DNA of 64,000 nucleotides from Chloroflexota bacterium (GCA_011523545.1 WTGN01000028.1:1-64000), one strand, 5' to 3'. Numbered from the stretch's first letter, positions 50,699 to 59,957 are shown. Notes: generated by a model not told the origin, from the letters alone. Translations and numbers: made by a program.

Positions 50699-52300
50699 CT
50701 ATCTGGAATAGGAAACTTCCAGAAACTGATTGACGGCGACTTCTCGCAGCGTCTCTTCGTCGCCATTGGGCCAGCGGATTAGCAGCTCGCGAATGCCGGC
50801 CTCGCCCAGCCCGAAATGCAGGGCGGTGTCGTTGCCGGCGCCCAGGCTGGAGCCGCTTTTGACTTCTTGCAGCAGCGTCCTCCCGTCGTCCGTCTTGATA
50901 TAGACGCGCGCGCCGATGGCGTCGCGGTTGATATCGCCGCCGCCGATGAGACGTATGTTGATCCAATTGTTGGCGCCGCCATCCGCGCCGGAGTTGCGGT
51001 AGAGAACGTAACCCTCGTTCCAGTTGCCCAATACGAAATCGAGAAAGCCGTCGCGATCGTAATCGGCGTAGGCCAAGCCCATGCTCGGCTTCAGATCCAC
51101 CAGCCAGTCCGAGGGCGTGACATCGGCGAAGCTGCCATCGCCGCGATTCTTGAAGAGAAAATCGCGGTATTCAAACATCATGCCTTCGGGACCGGATTCG
51201 ATATCGAATTGAATGAACTCGGTGGCGGTTAGTATCAGGTCGAGCCAACTGTCGTTGTTGTAATCGAAGAATATCGTGCCCCAACCGACGGCGCTGCTGG
51301 GACCGACCATGACGCCGGCCTCCTCCGCCACATCGTCAAAGCTGCCGTCGCCCTGGTTCTGCAGCAGCACCATGCCATTGACCATATCCGAGAAGTAAAA
51401 GTCCAGATCGAGGTCATTGTCGTAATCGCCGACCGCCAGGCCCATGCCGTGAATGAAGGTGCGCGCGCCCGCTTCAATCGAGACCTCGCGCCAGCACCAG
51501 CCGCCGCAGCCGGGCCCGTCGTTGCGCCAGAGGATGTTGCCCAGCATATTTTTGAACTGATCGTTGACGACATAGATATCTGGGTCGCCATCGTTGTCAT
51601 AATCGGTGAAGCTGGCGCTGAAGCCGGCGCCCAGCAGCAGGTCGTAATCCAGCAAATGGGTGACGTCTTTGAAGCTGCCGTCGCCGCGATTGCGATAGAG
51701 CGTATCGCGGGCTTCGTCGTGCTCGCGCGTGATGTTGGGGTCGCCGCATTCAGGGAAGCATGACCAGTTGACGACATAGAGATCCAGGAAGCTGTCGCCA
51801 TCGTAATCGCCCCAGGTCGCGGTGCTGCCCTTGCCTCCATCGCCCACCCCGGCGCGTTCGGTGACATCGGTGAAGCCGCGCCCGCTTTTGTTATGGAAGA
51901 GCGCATTGGCGCCATGGTTGAGCACATAGAGATCGAGCCAGCCGTCGTTGTCGTAATCGGCCCAGACCGCGCCCCCGGTCTCGACATCAGCAAGCGCAAC
52001 CTGGGGCGTCAATTCCGACACTGAAAAGCTGCCATCGCCATTGTTGCGATAGAGCACGCTAGGGTCGCGATTGCCGGTGACATAGAGATCAAGCCAGCCG
52101 TCACGGTCATAATCGCCCCAAGCTTGGCCGATGCCGAGGTAGCCGGTGATGAAGTCTTTGTCAAAGAGCTGCCAGTCGCCGCTATGCGTGGCGCGGATGC
52201 CGGCCGATTCGCTGACATCGATAAAGGGTTCGAGCTTGCCGATGGCTGTCAAACATATCACGGCGACTATGAGTATGGCGGCGCGGGCAGCGGACATCAT
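50699..52300 (-). CDS. CRTAC1-like FG-GAP/UnbV repeat protein
   Basis: A 533-residue exported protein with a signal peptide (AAILIVAVICLTAIG) and repeated VCBS/FG-GAP blades of the form DYDNDGWLDLYV, each carrying an Asp-rich calcium loop (WGDYDRDGWLDLYVTGN, WGDYDGDSFLDLYVVN, FTDYDNDGDPDIYVVND and more). It ends in an ASPIC/UnbV domain (NRDAIGARVYIKTDDGRTLLQEVKSG...LHFGLGEAGIRELLIRWPNGDEETL). It is probably an extracellular calcium-stabilised beta-propeller for binding carbohydrate or surfaces. Its role in the neighbouring sugar locus is inferred from position only. Confidence 0.93.
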   Translation of the reverse strand: MMSAARAAILIVAVICLTAIGKLEPFIDVSESAGIRATHSGDWQLFDKDFITGYLGIGQAWGDYDRDGWLDLYVTGNRDPSVLYRNNGDGSFSVSELTPQVALADVETGGAVWADYDNDGWLDLYVLNHGANALFHNKSGRGFTDVTERAGVGDGGKGSTATWGDYDGDSFLDLYVVNWSCFPECGDPNITREHDEARDTLYRNRGDGSFKDVTHLLDYDLLLGAGFSASFTDYDNDGDPDIYVVNDQFKNMLGNILWRNDGPGCGGWCWREVSIEAGARTFIHGMGLAVGDYDNDLDLDFYFSDMVNGMVLLQNQGDGSFDDVAEEAGVMVGPSSAVGWGTIFFDYNNDSWLDLILTATEFIQFDIESGPEGMMFEYRDFLFKNRGDGSFADVTPSDWLVDLKPSMGLAYADYDRDGFLDFVLGNWNEGYVLYRNSGADGGANNWINIRLIGGGDINRDAIGARVYIKTDDGRTLLQEVKSGSSLGAGNDTALHFGLGEAGIRELLIRWPNGDEETLREVAVNQFLEVSYSR

Positions 52301-52313
52301 CTGAGCAAAGTAA

Positions 52314-52340
52314 TCCTCTGCGTCCTCTGCGTCCTCTGTA
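52314..52340. repeat. Three tandem TCCTCTGCG-type 9-mers
   Basis: TCCTCTGCG, TCCTCTGCG and TCCTCTGTA follow one another directly and are followed by GTTCAAA. They lie in the 47-bp gap between the FG-GAP gene start and the ABC permease stop. A related stretch is at 13735-13757. Confidence 0.7.
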
Positions 52341-52347
52341 GTTCAAA

Positions 52348-53235
52348 TTATCGCTTTACGCCAGAGGTGGCGATGCCTTCGACGAAATAGCGCTGGCCGA
52401 AGATGAAGATGATTAGCACGGGGATGACCGCGATCGTCGCCACCGCCATCATCAGATGCCATTCGGTGTTGCCATAGGCGCCTTGATATTGCACCAGGCA
52501 AACCGGCAGCGTCTGAATATCCGGTGTACGCAAGTACAGCAAGGGTCCGAAGAAATTATTCCAGTTGCCGATGAAGGCGAAGATTGCAAGCGTCGCCAGG
52601 GCCGGTTTGGAGAGCGGGATGAAGATTTGCAGCAGAATGCGCGCATGCCCGGCGCCATCGATCTTGGCGGCGTCCACCAGTTCTTCCGGGATCGTCAAGA
52701 AGAATTGCCGCAGCAGAAAGATGAAAAAAGGCCAGCCGAACCAGGGCGGCACCATCAACGGCAGATGGGTATCCAACCAACCAAACCGGTTGAACAGCAC
52801 ATACTGGGGCACGACCAGCGCTTCATTGGGCAGAAGCATGGTCGCCAGCACCAAGGCGAAGAAAAAATTCTTGCCGCGCGCTTTCAAGCGAGCAAAGGCA
52901 TAAGCGGCCAAGGTGCAAGAAACCATATTCCCGATGATGTTGTTGATCGTGATCTTCAGCGAATTCCAGGTGCAGGTAGTGAAATTGACATAACCGTGAC
53001 CGTACCAGCCGTCGGGGAAATTCTGCCATTGGACAGTCTCCGGGATTAGCGTCGGCGGAAAAGCGAAAACCTGCTTGAGCGGTTTGAGCGCGGTCGACAC
53101 CATGACGAAGAAGGGCAGCATAAAAGCGATGCCGAGCGGCACCAGCAAGGCGAAGGTAAGCAAAAAGCCGATGGTGCGGCGCCCCTGAGTCGATTTGTGC
53201 CAGGCGACGTCTTCTTTGCGTTTTCGCGTCGTCAT
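52348..53235 (-). CDS. Carbohydrate ABC transporter permease, MalG type
   Basis: A 295-residue inner-membrane permease with about six membrane segments. The conserved EAA-like loop reads PEELVDAAKIDGAGHARILLQIFIPLSKPALATLAIF, where the nucleotide-binding subunit docks. The first periplasmic stretch LKPLKQVFAFPPTLIPETVQWQNF is typical of MalG/AraQ. Its start overlaps the end of the MalF-type permease gene by 4 bp, so the two are translationally coupled. Together with the substrate-binding protein they form a sugar importer lacking its ATPase gene here, as is common when a shared MsmK-like ATPase is used. Confidence 0.95.
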   Translation of the reverse strand: MTTRKRKEDVAWHKSTQGRRTIGFLLTFALLVPLGIAFMLPFFVMVSTALKPLKQVFAFPPTLIPETVQWQNFPDGWYGHGYVNFTTCTWNSLKITINNIIGNMVSCTLAAYAFARLKARGKNFFFALVLATMLLPNEALVVPQYVLFNRFGWLDTHLPLMVPPWFGWPFFIFLLRQFFLTIPEELVDAAKIDGAGHARILLQIFIPLSKPALATLAIFAFIGNWNNFFGPLLYLRTPDIQTLPVCLVQYQGAYGNTEWHLMMAVATIAVIPVLIIFIFGQRYFVEGIATSGVKR

Positions 53236-54146
53236 CCCGTTTCAGCCTCGTAGTAAACCCAGCGCCTGCCAACCCAGAACTGAGCGCCCGTCAGCAACAT
53301 GAGAACCACGAACATGATCCAGGCGACGGCGGCGGCGATGCCCAATTGCAGGAATATGAAGGCGTTCTCCCATAAGTACCAAATCAAAACATTGCTGGAT
53401 TCTCCCGGTCCGCCCTCGGTCATCACGCGTATCTCGGTGAAATTCTGGAATGAACTCACGACAGAAATAATGATCACGAAGAAAAGCACCGGCGACAGCA
53501 TAGGCAGCGTCACGTTTCGGAATTTCGCCCAATTGCCGGCGCCATCGATTTCCGCTGATTCGTATAATTCTTTTGGCACGCCCTGCAAGCCCGCCAGCAA
53601 AATAATCATGATAGGACCGACAGAGAACATGCTCATCAAGATGAGCGACGGCTTAACCCAGGTCTTGCTGAATATCCAAGGCGGACCTTGGATGCCGATC
53701 TGCTTCAAGGTGTGATTGAGGATGCCAAGGCGCGGGTTGAAAATCCAGATCCACACCAGCGCCACCGCCACGCCCGCGGTCACCGTCGGCAGATAATAGA
53801 CGGCGCGGAAGAAGGCGATGCCCGGCACTTTCTGATTGAGCAAGACCGCCAGCAGCAAGGCGAATGACACGCCAAATACGACTCTGCCGACGACAATGTA
53901 AAGGGTATTACCAACCGACGTCCAAAAGATCGGATCGTCAAAGAGCTTGACATAATTGTCCAGCCCGATGAATTGCAGATCATCAAGCGAGATGCGCCAA
54001 TCGGTGAAGCTTAATCCCAGCATGCCGAAGACCGGACCGGCGCTAAAGACGACCAAGCCAATCAGCCAAGGCAGAATGAACAAATAAAAGATGCGCTCTT
54101 CGCGCTTGGCGGCCGCTGAAATGGGACGCGATTTTCGTCGAATCAT
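53232..54146 (-). CDS. Carbohydrate ABC transporter permease, MalF type
   Basis: A 304-residue permease, the partner of the downstream MalG-type protein. The EAA loop is PKELYESAEIDGAGNWAKFRNVTLPMLSPVLFFVIII, and the first segment LFILPWLIGLVVFSAGPVFGMLGLSFTDW is typical. It starts 85 bp after the solute-binding protein gene on the same strand. Both permeases set the translocation path for an oligosaccharide or monosaccharide. The surrounding fucosidase genes make a fucose-containing sugar likely. Confidence 0.95.
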   Translation of the reverse strand: MIRRKSRPISAAAKREERIFYLFILPWLIGLVVFSAGPVFGMLGLSFTDWRISLDDLQFIGLDNYVKLFDDPIFWTSVGNTLYIVVGRVVFGVSFALLLAVLLNQKVPGIAFFRAVYYLPTVTAGVAVALVWIWIFNPRLGILNHTLKQIGIQGPPWIFSKTWVKPSLILMSMFSVGPIMIILLAGLQGVPKELYESAEIDGAGNWAKFRNVTLPMLSPVLFFVIIISVVSSFQNFTEIRVMTEGGPGESSNVLIWYLWENAFIFLQLGIAAAVAWIMFVVLMLLTGAQFWVGRRWVYYEAETG

Positions 54147-54231
54147 TACTAGTGCGCTCGTCTTTATGCCAACGGAGTTGAGGGAGACCGCCGGGCGATC
54201 TCCCTCAAGCAGTGCAATCTAGGATACCGAA

Positions 54232-55545
54232 CTACATACCGGCGACTTCGTCGAGCGCAGCCTGGCCTTCTTCCTGAATTGTGGCGATGGCTTCGTCGAC
54301 CGAAGTCTCGCCCAGGCGCAGCAGATCGGCCTCGCGGCTCAGTATCTGGCTGACCTGCGCGGCCGCCAGCGACTGGAAGGGCGGGCCCGTCACTGCGTAA
54401 TCGAACATCGCTTCCAGGAAGTAGTGACCGCTGGGCGGCGCCGGGTCGGATGTCAGCCAAGCTTCCAAGCCCTCCGGACGCGCCGGTGAACCGCGGCCCG
54501 ACAGGCTCCACATGAAGATCATTCCCTCGAGTGAGAGGTATTCACGCAGGTATGTCCAGGCGGTATCCGGCTTGTCGCTGGTCGGCGTGATGCCGTAGCC
54601 ACTGCCAAAGGCGCCCGTATAGCGCGAGCCGTCGGCGCCCATCGGCGTCGGCGCGACATCCCATTCGAAATTCGCCAGCGCGCGCATGCTCGGCGTGCTC
54701 CAGGTGGCGATATGACCCATGGCGGCGACGCCGGCGCGGAAGGGCTGCGAGTTGGGGAAGGCTTCCATCTCAGTGCCGCTGGCGCCGGCATTTTCGACGT
54801 GCTGCAGGTTGTACCAGTGGTTGAGCGCGGCGCGGACTTCGGGCGTGTCCATGGTCATCTCAGATTCGTCTTCGTTCATGTGGACGCCGCCCCAGGCGCC
54901 GGTGAAGAAGCCGCCACCGCCGTTGCCCAGATCCAGCCGGCCATCCCAGCCCCAGACGCCCATGTCGGCGTCGGTCAATTCAATAGCGGCGGCCGCCATG
55001 TCCTCCATCGTCCAGTCTTCGCTCGGATAGTCCATGCCAGCGGCGTCAAACATGTCTTTGTTGTATCCAAGGATGATCGGACCATGGTCATAGGGGAGCG
55101 CGTGGATGCGGCCATTGACGCGGTAGAGGCGCACCGATTCTTCCCACATGCCGTCAACATTAAATTCTTCATCAGCAGTGACGATGTCATGGATGTCGAT
55201 GATGATGCCTTCATGGGCCCAGGGCGTGGCGCGGCTGCCGTGTACGTAGATGATGTCGGGCAAGGTGCCGGCGGCGGCCCAGGCGGGCACGACGTTGTTG
55301 TGGTCGGCCCAGGTATTGTATGTGATGCTGACCTTGATATCCGGATGCCGCTCCATGAAGCCTTCATCGTATTCGGCCTGGCGCGGGCGGAATGCCGCTT
55401 CCCAGTGGCGGCCGAAGGTCAGCTCGACCTGGTCTTGGGCGGCGGCGATGCTGCTCAAGGGGCCCAGGCCCGCGAGCGCGGCGCCGGTGCTGGTGGCGGC
55501 GGTCAGCTTTAGGAAATCACGCCGTGAGAGTTTTTCATTCTTCAT
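54232..55545 (-). CDS. Tat-exported ABC sugar-binding protein
   Basis: A 437-residue family 1 extracellular solute-binding protein. The N-terminus has a twin-arginine signal (KLSRRDFLKLTAATSTGAALAGLGPLSSIAAAQ), so it is exported folded. Mature-domain features are VELTFGRHWEAAFRPRQAEYDEGFMERHPDIKVSITYNTW, IDIHDIVTADEEFNVDGMW and ALPYDHGPIILGYNKDMFDAAGMDYPSEDWTMEDM, standard for MalE/UgpB-like sugar binders. It is the first gene of the importer operon. There is no lipobox, so anchoring may be by the signal segment. Confidence 0.95.
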   Translation of the reverse strand: MKNEKLSRRDFLKLTAATSTGAALAGLGPLSSIAAAQDQVELTFGRHWEAAFRPRQAEYDEGFMERHPDIKVSITYNTWADHNNVVPAWAAAGTLPDIIYVHGSRATPWAHEGIIIDIHDIVTADEEFNVDGMWEESVRLYRVNGRIHALPYDHGPIILGYNKDMFDAAGMDYPSEDWTMEDMAAAAIELTDADMGVWGWDGRLDLGNGGGGFFTGAWGGVHMNEDESEMTMDTPEVRAALNHWYNLQHVENAGASGTEMEAFPNSQPFRAGVAAMGHIATWSTPSMRALANFEWDVAPTPMGADGSRYTGAFGSGYGITPTSDKPDTAWTYLREYLSLEGMIFMWSLSGRGSPARPEGLEAWLTSDPAPPSGHYFLEAMFDYAVTGPPFQSLAAAQVSQILSREADLLRLGETSVDEAIATIQEEGQAALDEVAGM

Positions 55546-55934
55546 GATCGTTCCTTTCTACAGCCAATTTTCGGACGAGAATACTGCTGCACACAGTTTC
55601 TTGCTGGGAGCACCTCCTTCAACATGCGCCTCGCGGAAACAAACAGGGACACAATAAAATCATAGGCGATTGCGAAGTCCGTTGCTATGGTAGACGAGGA
55701 TTGGCGATTTGTCAAAGACTATGTCTAAATTGGCGCATATGTCTAAATTGGCGCAATCGGTTGCGCGCGGCGCCTGGATTGTGGATAACCTGCCTTGCTC
55801 GCGCGAGCGGAGCCGTTTATTATCTTCGGAGCGCGTCAAGCAGCGTCGCCGTTACGCTTGGATACTGGCGAGCTTGGCGCTGTTTTACGCCAATGGATAT
55901 GTTTTCCGTTACGGTCTAGTTTTGTAGCGATTTC
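55546..55934. other. Divergent spacer, ABC importer / chaperonin
   Basis: This 389-bp region should carry the promoters of the minus-strand importer and the plus-strand chaperonin. It contains an 18-bp tandem repeat (next entry). A 72-codon open frame runs to 55927 but I do not consider it a gene. I see no RNA gene here. Confidence 0.5.
55721..55756. repeat. 18-bp direct tandem repeat
   Basis: ATGTCTAAATTGGCGCAT (55721-55738) is followed immediately by ATGTCTAAATTGGCGCAA (55739-55756), differing only at the last base. Its placement in a divergent promoter region suggests a regulator binding site, but that is inference. Confidence 0.75.
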
Positions 55935-57542
55935 ATGCCACAACCCAAAGTCATTCATCAACCGCGGACTCAACGCGCGCTACAGCAGGGGATTGCCACG
56001 CTGGTCAGCGCCATCGCGCCAACGCTTGGACCCAGCGCCCGCCGTTCTGTCGCCCAGAATCAGGCCAAGTTGGAGCTTTTGGATGATGGCGGCTTGATCG
56101 CACGGCGCATCATCGCGCTGCCGGAGCCGGAAGCCGATGTGGGGGCGATGCTGCTGCGCCAGGTGCTATGGGATGTGTATCAGCATGTGGGTGATGGCGC
56201 CGCCACCACCGCCGTCCTTTATGAGCGCATTTATCGCGAGGGCCTTCGTTTCTTGGCGGCCGGCGCCGACCCGATGCGGCTGCGCGCCAGGCTGATGTCG
56301 CTTCTGCCCGCCATGACCGAGCGTCTGCTGGCAGACGCGCGCCCGCTGCGTGGCGAAGCGGAACTGAAGCGGCTGGCGCTCTCGGTCTGTTATGACGAGG
56401 AAATGGCGGATGTCATAGGCGAAGTCATCGACACGATCGGGCAATACGGGCAGGTCGATGTCCGCGCCGGGCATGGCCGCGGCCTGGAATACAACTTTGT
56501 GGACGGCAGCTATTGGAAAGGCGGCGCCCAATCCAAAGAGATGCTGCGCGGGTTCGCTCGTCAAGTGGTTGAGATGCAGGACGCTGCCATCCTCGTCACC
56601 GATATGGACATTGAGGAACCGCGCGATCTCGTGCCGGCGATGAGCCTGGCGCTGCGCTTGGGCATCACGCAATTGCTGTTGATCGTCGCTTCTATTTCTG
56701 AAACCGGCCTTTCGGTCGTACTTGATGATCGTCTGAAGAATAAGATCAGGACGGTTGTTGTCAAGATTGACGCCTACCATCCGGGCGACCTGAGCATCGC
56801 GCAGGAGGACATTGCGCTATTGACCGGCGCCCGACCGCTGCTGCAAAAGGCGGGCGAAACGCTGGAGCATGTGCGGCAGAGCGACTTCGGCGACGCGCGT
56901 TGGGTCTGGGCGGACGACAAGAATTTCGGCTTCGCCAGCGGCAAAGGCGATCCACAACAGCTGCGCGAGACGGTGCGCGGCCTGCGGGCGGCCTACGCTG
57001 CGAGCGAGGATGATGACGCGCGGAAGCGCCTGCTCGAACGGCTGGGCCGCCTCAATGGCGGGCTGGCGACGGTCTACGTGGGCGGCATCGCCGAAGATGT
57101 AATCAGAGGGCGCAAGGAAGTGGCCGAGCGAAGCATTCGCGCCTTGAGGAACGCGGCGGCTTATGGCGTGATTCCCGGTGGTGGCGCCGCGCTGCTGCGC
57201 TGCCGCGATTGGCTGCTGAATGAAGCCGATGCGCAGAACGAGCTTGAAAGCCGCGCCGCCCGTTTGATCATGGCCGAAGCGGCCGAAGCGCCGATGCGCC
57301 AGTTGCTTTCAAACGCCGGTTATGAGCCGAGCGAAGTTTTGGCGCGCTTGCAGCACTGCGGGGATGAAGCGGGCTTTGACGTGACACGAGGCGTCATCGT
57401 CGATCTGGCGGCGGCCGGCATTTTGGATGTGGCGCAGGTGCAGGTCGAGGCTTTGCAACGCGCCGTTTCCAGCGCCGCCCTCGCCTTGACGATTGACGTG
57501 CTGGTGCTGCATCGCGAGCCGGAGACGATGACGGATCCTTAA
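55935..57542 (+). CDS. Divergent Cpn60/GroEL-like chaperonin
   Basis: A 535-residue protein alignable to GroEL over its length: TLGPSARR near the N-terminus, LLDDGGLIARRI (Asp51 at the GroEL Asp52 position), GDGAATTAVL (Asp87 as in GroEL), and GVIPGGGAALLR. The position of GroEL Asp398, needed for ATP hydrolysis, is Arg399 here (AERSIRALRNAAAYG). The Gly-Gly-Met tail is missing (ends REPETMTDP). There is no groES beside it. I infer a specialised paralogue with altered ATPase rather than the housekeeping chaperonin. The next gene, a beta-propeller, starts 1 bp after its stop. Confidence 0.9.
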   Translation: MPQPKVIHQPRTQRALQQGIATLVSAIAPTLGPSARRSVAQNQAKLELLDDGGLIARRIIALPEPEADVGAMLLRQVLWDVYQHVGDGAATTAVLYERIYREGLRFLAAGADPMRLRARLMSLLPAMTERLLADARPLRGEAELKRLALSVCYDEEMADVIGEVIDTIGQYGQVDVRAGHGRGLEYNFVDGSYWKGGAQSKEMLRGFARQVVEMQDAAILVTDMDIEEPRDLVPAMSLALRLGITQLLLIVASISETGLSVVLDDRLKNKIRTVVVKIDAYHPGDLSIAQEDIALLTGARPLLQKAGETLEHVRQSDFGDARWVWADDKNFGFASGKGDPQQLRETVRGLRAAYAASEDDDARKRLLERLGRLNGGLATVYVGGIAEDVIRGRKEVAERSIRALRNAAAYGVIPGGGAALLRCRDWLLNEADAQNELESRAARLIMAEAAEAPMRQLLSNAGYEPSEVLARLQHCGDEAGFDVTRGVIVDLAAAGILDVAQVQVEALQRAVSSAALALTIDVLVLHREPETMTDP

Positions 57543-57543
57543 T

Positions 57544-58407
57544 ATGATGTCAATCGAAACGCTTGAGCGAACCAACGGCCTGCTGGCAACCGACGATTTA
57601 ATCTACGCAGCGCGTCAAAGCGGGCTGCATCGCTTGACCGCGGACGGGGACAATTCGCGCAGCCTCTTCGAAAGCTGGCTGCCTGGGCAGGATGTGCCGA
57701 CCCTGGCAATCGCCGCCTATGGCGAGCTGCTGCTGGCCGGCATCAAGGGCGGGGTCGCCCGCTCAGCAGACGGCGGCGCCAGCTGGGAGGCGCAGCAGTT
57801 TCGGGCGCCGGCCCCGCTTGTGACCTGCCTGGCGCTTTCGACCAATTTCGATGACGACGGCGTCGTGCTGGCTGGCACATTTGAAGACGGCGTGTTTCGT
57901 TCCACCGACGGCGGCATATCCTGGCGGGCGGTCAATCACGCCTTGTTCGATCACAGCATCTACGCGCTGGCGCTCTCGCCGGGGTTCGCCCATGACGGCA
58001 TTGTCTACGCCGGCACAGGCAGCGGCGTCTACCGCAGCGAAAATGGCGGCCGTCTGTGGTGGGATTTGACCATGCCGGCCGGCGATGAAACGGTGCTCAG
58101 CCTGGCGCTGTCCGGGAACGGGGCGATTTACGCCGGCTGTGAGGCGCACGGCCTGCTGCGCTCTAACGATGCTGGCCTAAGCTGGGCGACGCTGTTGGAA
58201 ACCGAGGGCGCGGTCAATGCGGTGGCGCTCATGCCAGACGGCGCGATCGTCGCTCAGGTGGACGACGGAGTTCTGCTGTCGCGAGATGACGGCGCGAATT
58301 GGAATCAATTAGCGGCGGAGAACGTGGACTGCATAACGCTGGACAAAAGCAGCGAGACGCTCATTCTTGCGATGGCCGATGGCAGCATTCGGCGAGTTGC
58401 GCTTTAA
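57544..58407 (+). CDS. BNR/Asp-box beta-propeller protein
   Basis: A 287-residue protein built from sialidase-type Asp-boxes (RSADGGASW, RSTDGGISW, RSENGGRLW, RSNDAGLSW, SRDDGANW), predicting a six- or seven-bladed propeller as in YCF48 or vacuolar sorting-type families. There is no signal peptide and no sialidase catalytic motif (no FRIP), so it is probably a binding or scaffold protein. It begins 1 bp after the chaperonin stop, the tightest coupling in this region. It could be a client or adaptor of that chaperonin. Confidence 0.85.
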   Translation: MMSIETLERTNGLLATDDLIYAARQSGLHRLTADGDNSRSLFESWLPGQDVPTLAIAAYGELLLAGIKGGVARSADGGASWEAQQFRAPAPLVTCLALSTNFDDDGVVLAGTFEDGVFRSTDGGISWRAVNHALFDHSIYALALSPGFAHDGIVYAGTGSGVYRSENGGRLWWDLTMPAGDETVLSLALSGNGAIYAGCEAHGLLRSNDAGLSWATLLETEGAVNAVALMPDGAIVAQVDDGVLLSRDDGANWNQLAAENVDCITLDKSSETLILAMADGSIRRVAL

Positions 58408-58431
58408 TCCGTAGACAGAAATCGACAATTT

Positions 58432-58499
58432 AACGGGCGGCCTGAAAGATCGTCCGCCGAAGCGCATAGTTGTAGGGGCGACTCGCTGAGTCGCCCGCG
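58432..58499. repeat. Family A element, two hairpins
   Basis: The right hairpin TGTAGGGGCGACTC-GCT-GAGTCGCCCGCG is at 58471-58499. To its left is a worn hairpin CGGGCGGCCTGAAAGATCGTCCGCC (58433-58458). It lies between the propeller and the second fucosidase. Confidence 0.75.
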
Positions 58500-58565
58500 A
58501 ATTGCCCTAAAGATTCTGACAAAGAATGAGCAGCGTATCACAGGACGCGGGAAGGAAGCGTAGAT

Positions 58566-59957
58566 ATGACATTTGAACCAACACTCGAATCAGTAGGCAC
58601 ACACCAAGTCCCGGATTGGTATCACAACGCCAAGCTCGGCATCTTCATCCACTGGGGCTTGTATTCGGTGCCGGCTTGGGCGCCGGCGGGCGGAGACATC
58701 GGCGAAGTCTTCGAAAGCGGCGATATGAGCGACTGGTTTCGCGTTAATTCTTATGCCGAATGGTATCTGAATACGCTCAAGTTTGAAGATGGACCCACGC
58801 GCGCCTGGCACAACAAGCGTTACGGCGCTGACTTCCATTATGACGACTTCAAAGCCGGCTTCAACTCGGGGCTGAGACGATGGAACCCAGCCGACATGGC
58901 TTCCCTTTTCCGCGAGGTCAACGCGCGCTACGTCGTATTGACGAGCAAACACCATGACGGTTTCACCCTCTGGCCCAGCGATATCCCCTGCCCGCACAAG
59001 GAGAACTATCACACGATGCGCGATGTGGTCGGCGAGCTGACCGACGCCGTCCGCGCCGAGGGCTTGCGCATGGCGATCTATTATTCCGGCGGGCTGGACT
59101 GGGCGTTCAACGAGGCGCGCATCGAACAAGTCCAGGATGTCTGGGGCACAATCGTGCAGACGCCTGAATTCGTCGACTACTCGGTCGCGCACTGGAAAGA
59201 GCTGATCGACAAGTACAAGCCCTCGATCATGTGGAATGATATCGGCTACCCGGCGGCGGCCGACCTGGGCGAGCTATTCGCCTACTATTACAACAACGTG
59301 CCCGATGGCGTCATCAATGACCGCTTCACCCAAGCGCGCGATCAGCGGCCGACGCCGGGCGAAAAGCTGACGTCGCCGCGCGGACCCCATTACGACTACA
59401 TCACACCGGAATACGCCACCTTCGACGAGATTCAGGATGTTAAGTGGGAATGCTGCCGGGGCATCGGCCACAGCTTCGGTTACAACCGCGCCGAGGGCGA
59501 TGCCGAGTTGCTGGCGGAGGACGAGATGATCCACATGTTCGTCGACATCGTCAGCAAGAACGGCAATCTGCTGCTGAATGTCGGCCCGATGGCTGATGGC
59601 GCGATCCCCGACAATCAAGCCGACCGTCTGCGATCATTGGGCCGCTGGCTGGACCGCAACGGCGAGGCCATCTTCGATACCCGGCCCTGGCGGCGCGCCG
59701 AGGGAAAGACATCCCAGGGGCTTGGCCTACGCTTCACCGCGACCGAAGACGCCTTGTACGCCACCCTGTTCGGCTCGCCTGCCGAGAGCGAAATCCGCAT
59801 AGAGCAACTGGAAGCGCCAGCCGGAGCGAGCCTTCAGTTGCTGGGGCGCGACAGCGACCTGGCTTGGGAGCAGGACGGTGCCGACTTGAAGATTCAATTG
59901 CCGGAGCTGCCCGACGCGCCGGCGCATTCTATCGCGATTCGTGGCATAGGTGGCTGA
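58566..59957 (+). CDS. GH29 alpha-L-fucosidase
   Basis: A 463-residue GH29 enzyme: VPDWYHNAKLGIFIHWGLYSVPAWAP at the start, RYVVLTSKHHDGFTLWPSD, and the nucleophile Asp225 in PSIMWNDIGYPA. HSFGYNRAEGDAELLAEDEMIHMFVDIVSKNGNLLLNVGPMADG is the family's barrel end. It is longer than the 49.3-kb copy by an insertion near residues 60-90, so the two are not a recent duplication. There is no signal peptide. The MFS gene starts within its last codons (8-bp overlap), so sugar uptake and hydrolysis are co-expressed. Confidence 0.95.
   Translation: MTFEPTLESVGTHQVPDWYHNAKLGIFIHWGLYSVPAWAPAGGDIGEVFESGDMSDWFRVNSYAEWYLNTLKFEDGPTRAWHNKRYGADFHYDDFKAGFNSGLRRWNPADMASLFREVNARYVVLTSKHHDGFTLWPSDIPCPHKENYHTMRDVVGELTDAVRAEGLRMAIYYSGGLDWAFNEARIEQVQDVWGTIVQTPEFVDYSVAHWKELIDKYKPSIMWNDIGYPAAADLGELFAYYYNNVPDGVINDRFTQARDQRPTPGEKLTSPRGPHYDYITPEYATFDEIQDVKWECCRGIGHSFGYNRAEGDAELLAEDEMIHMFVDIVSKNGNLLLNVGPMADGAIPDNQADRLRSLGRWLDRNGEAIFDTRPWRRAEGKTSQGLGLRFTATEDALYATLFGSPAESEIRIEQLEAPAGASLQLLGRDSDLAWEQDGADLKIQLPELPDAPAHSIAIRGIGG

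Noticed and set aside
55709..55927. A 72-codon frame ending 7 bp before the chaperonin with a hydrophobic stretch.
   Set aside because: There is no ribosome binding site. Its start codons lie in the 18-bp tandem repeat, and the composition does not look coding.
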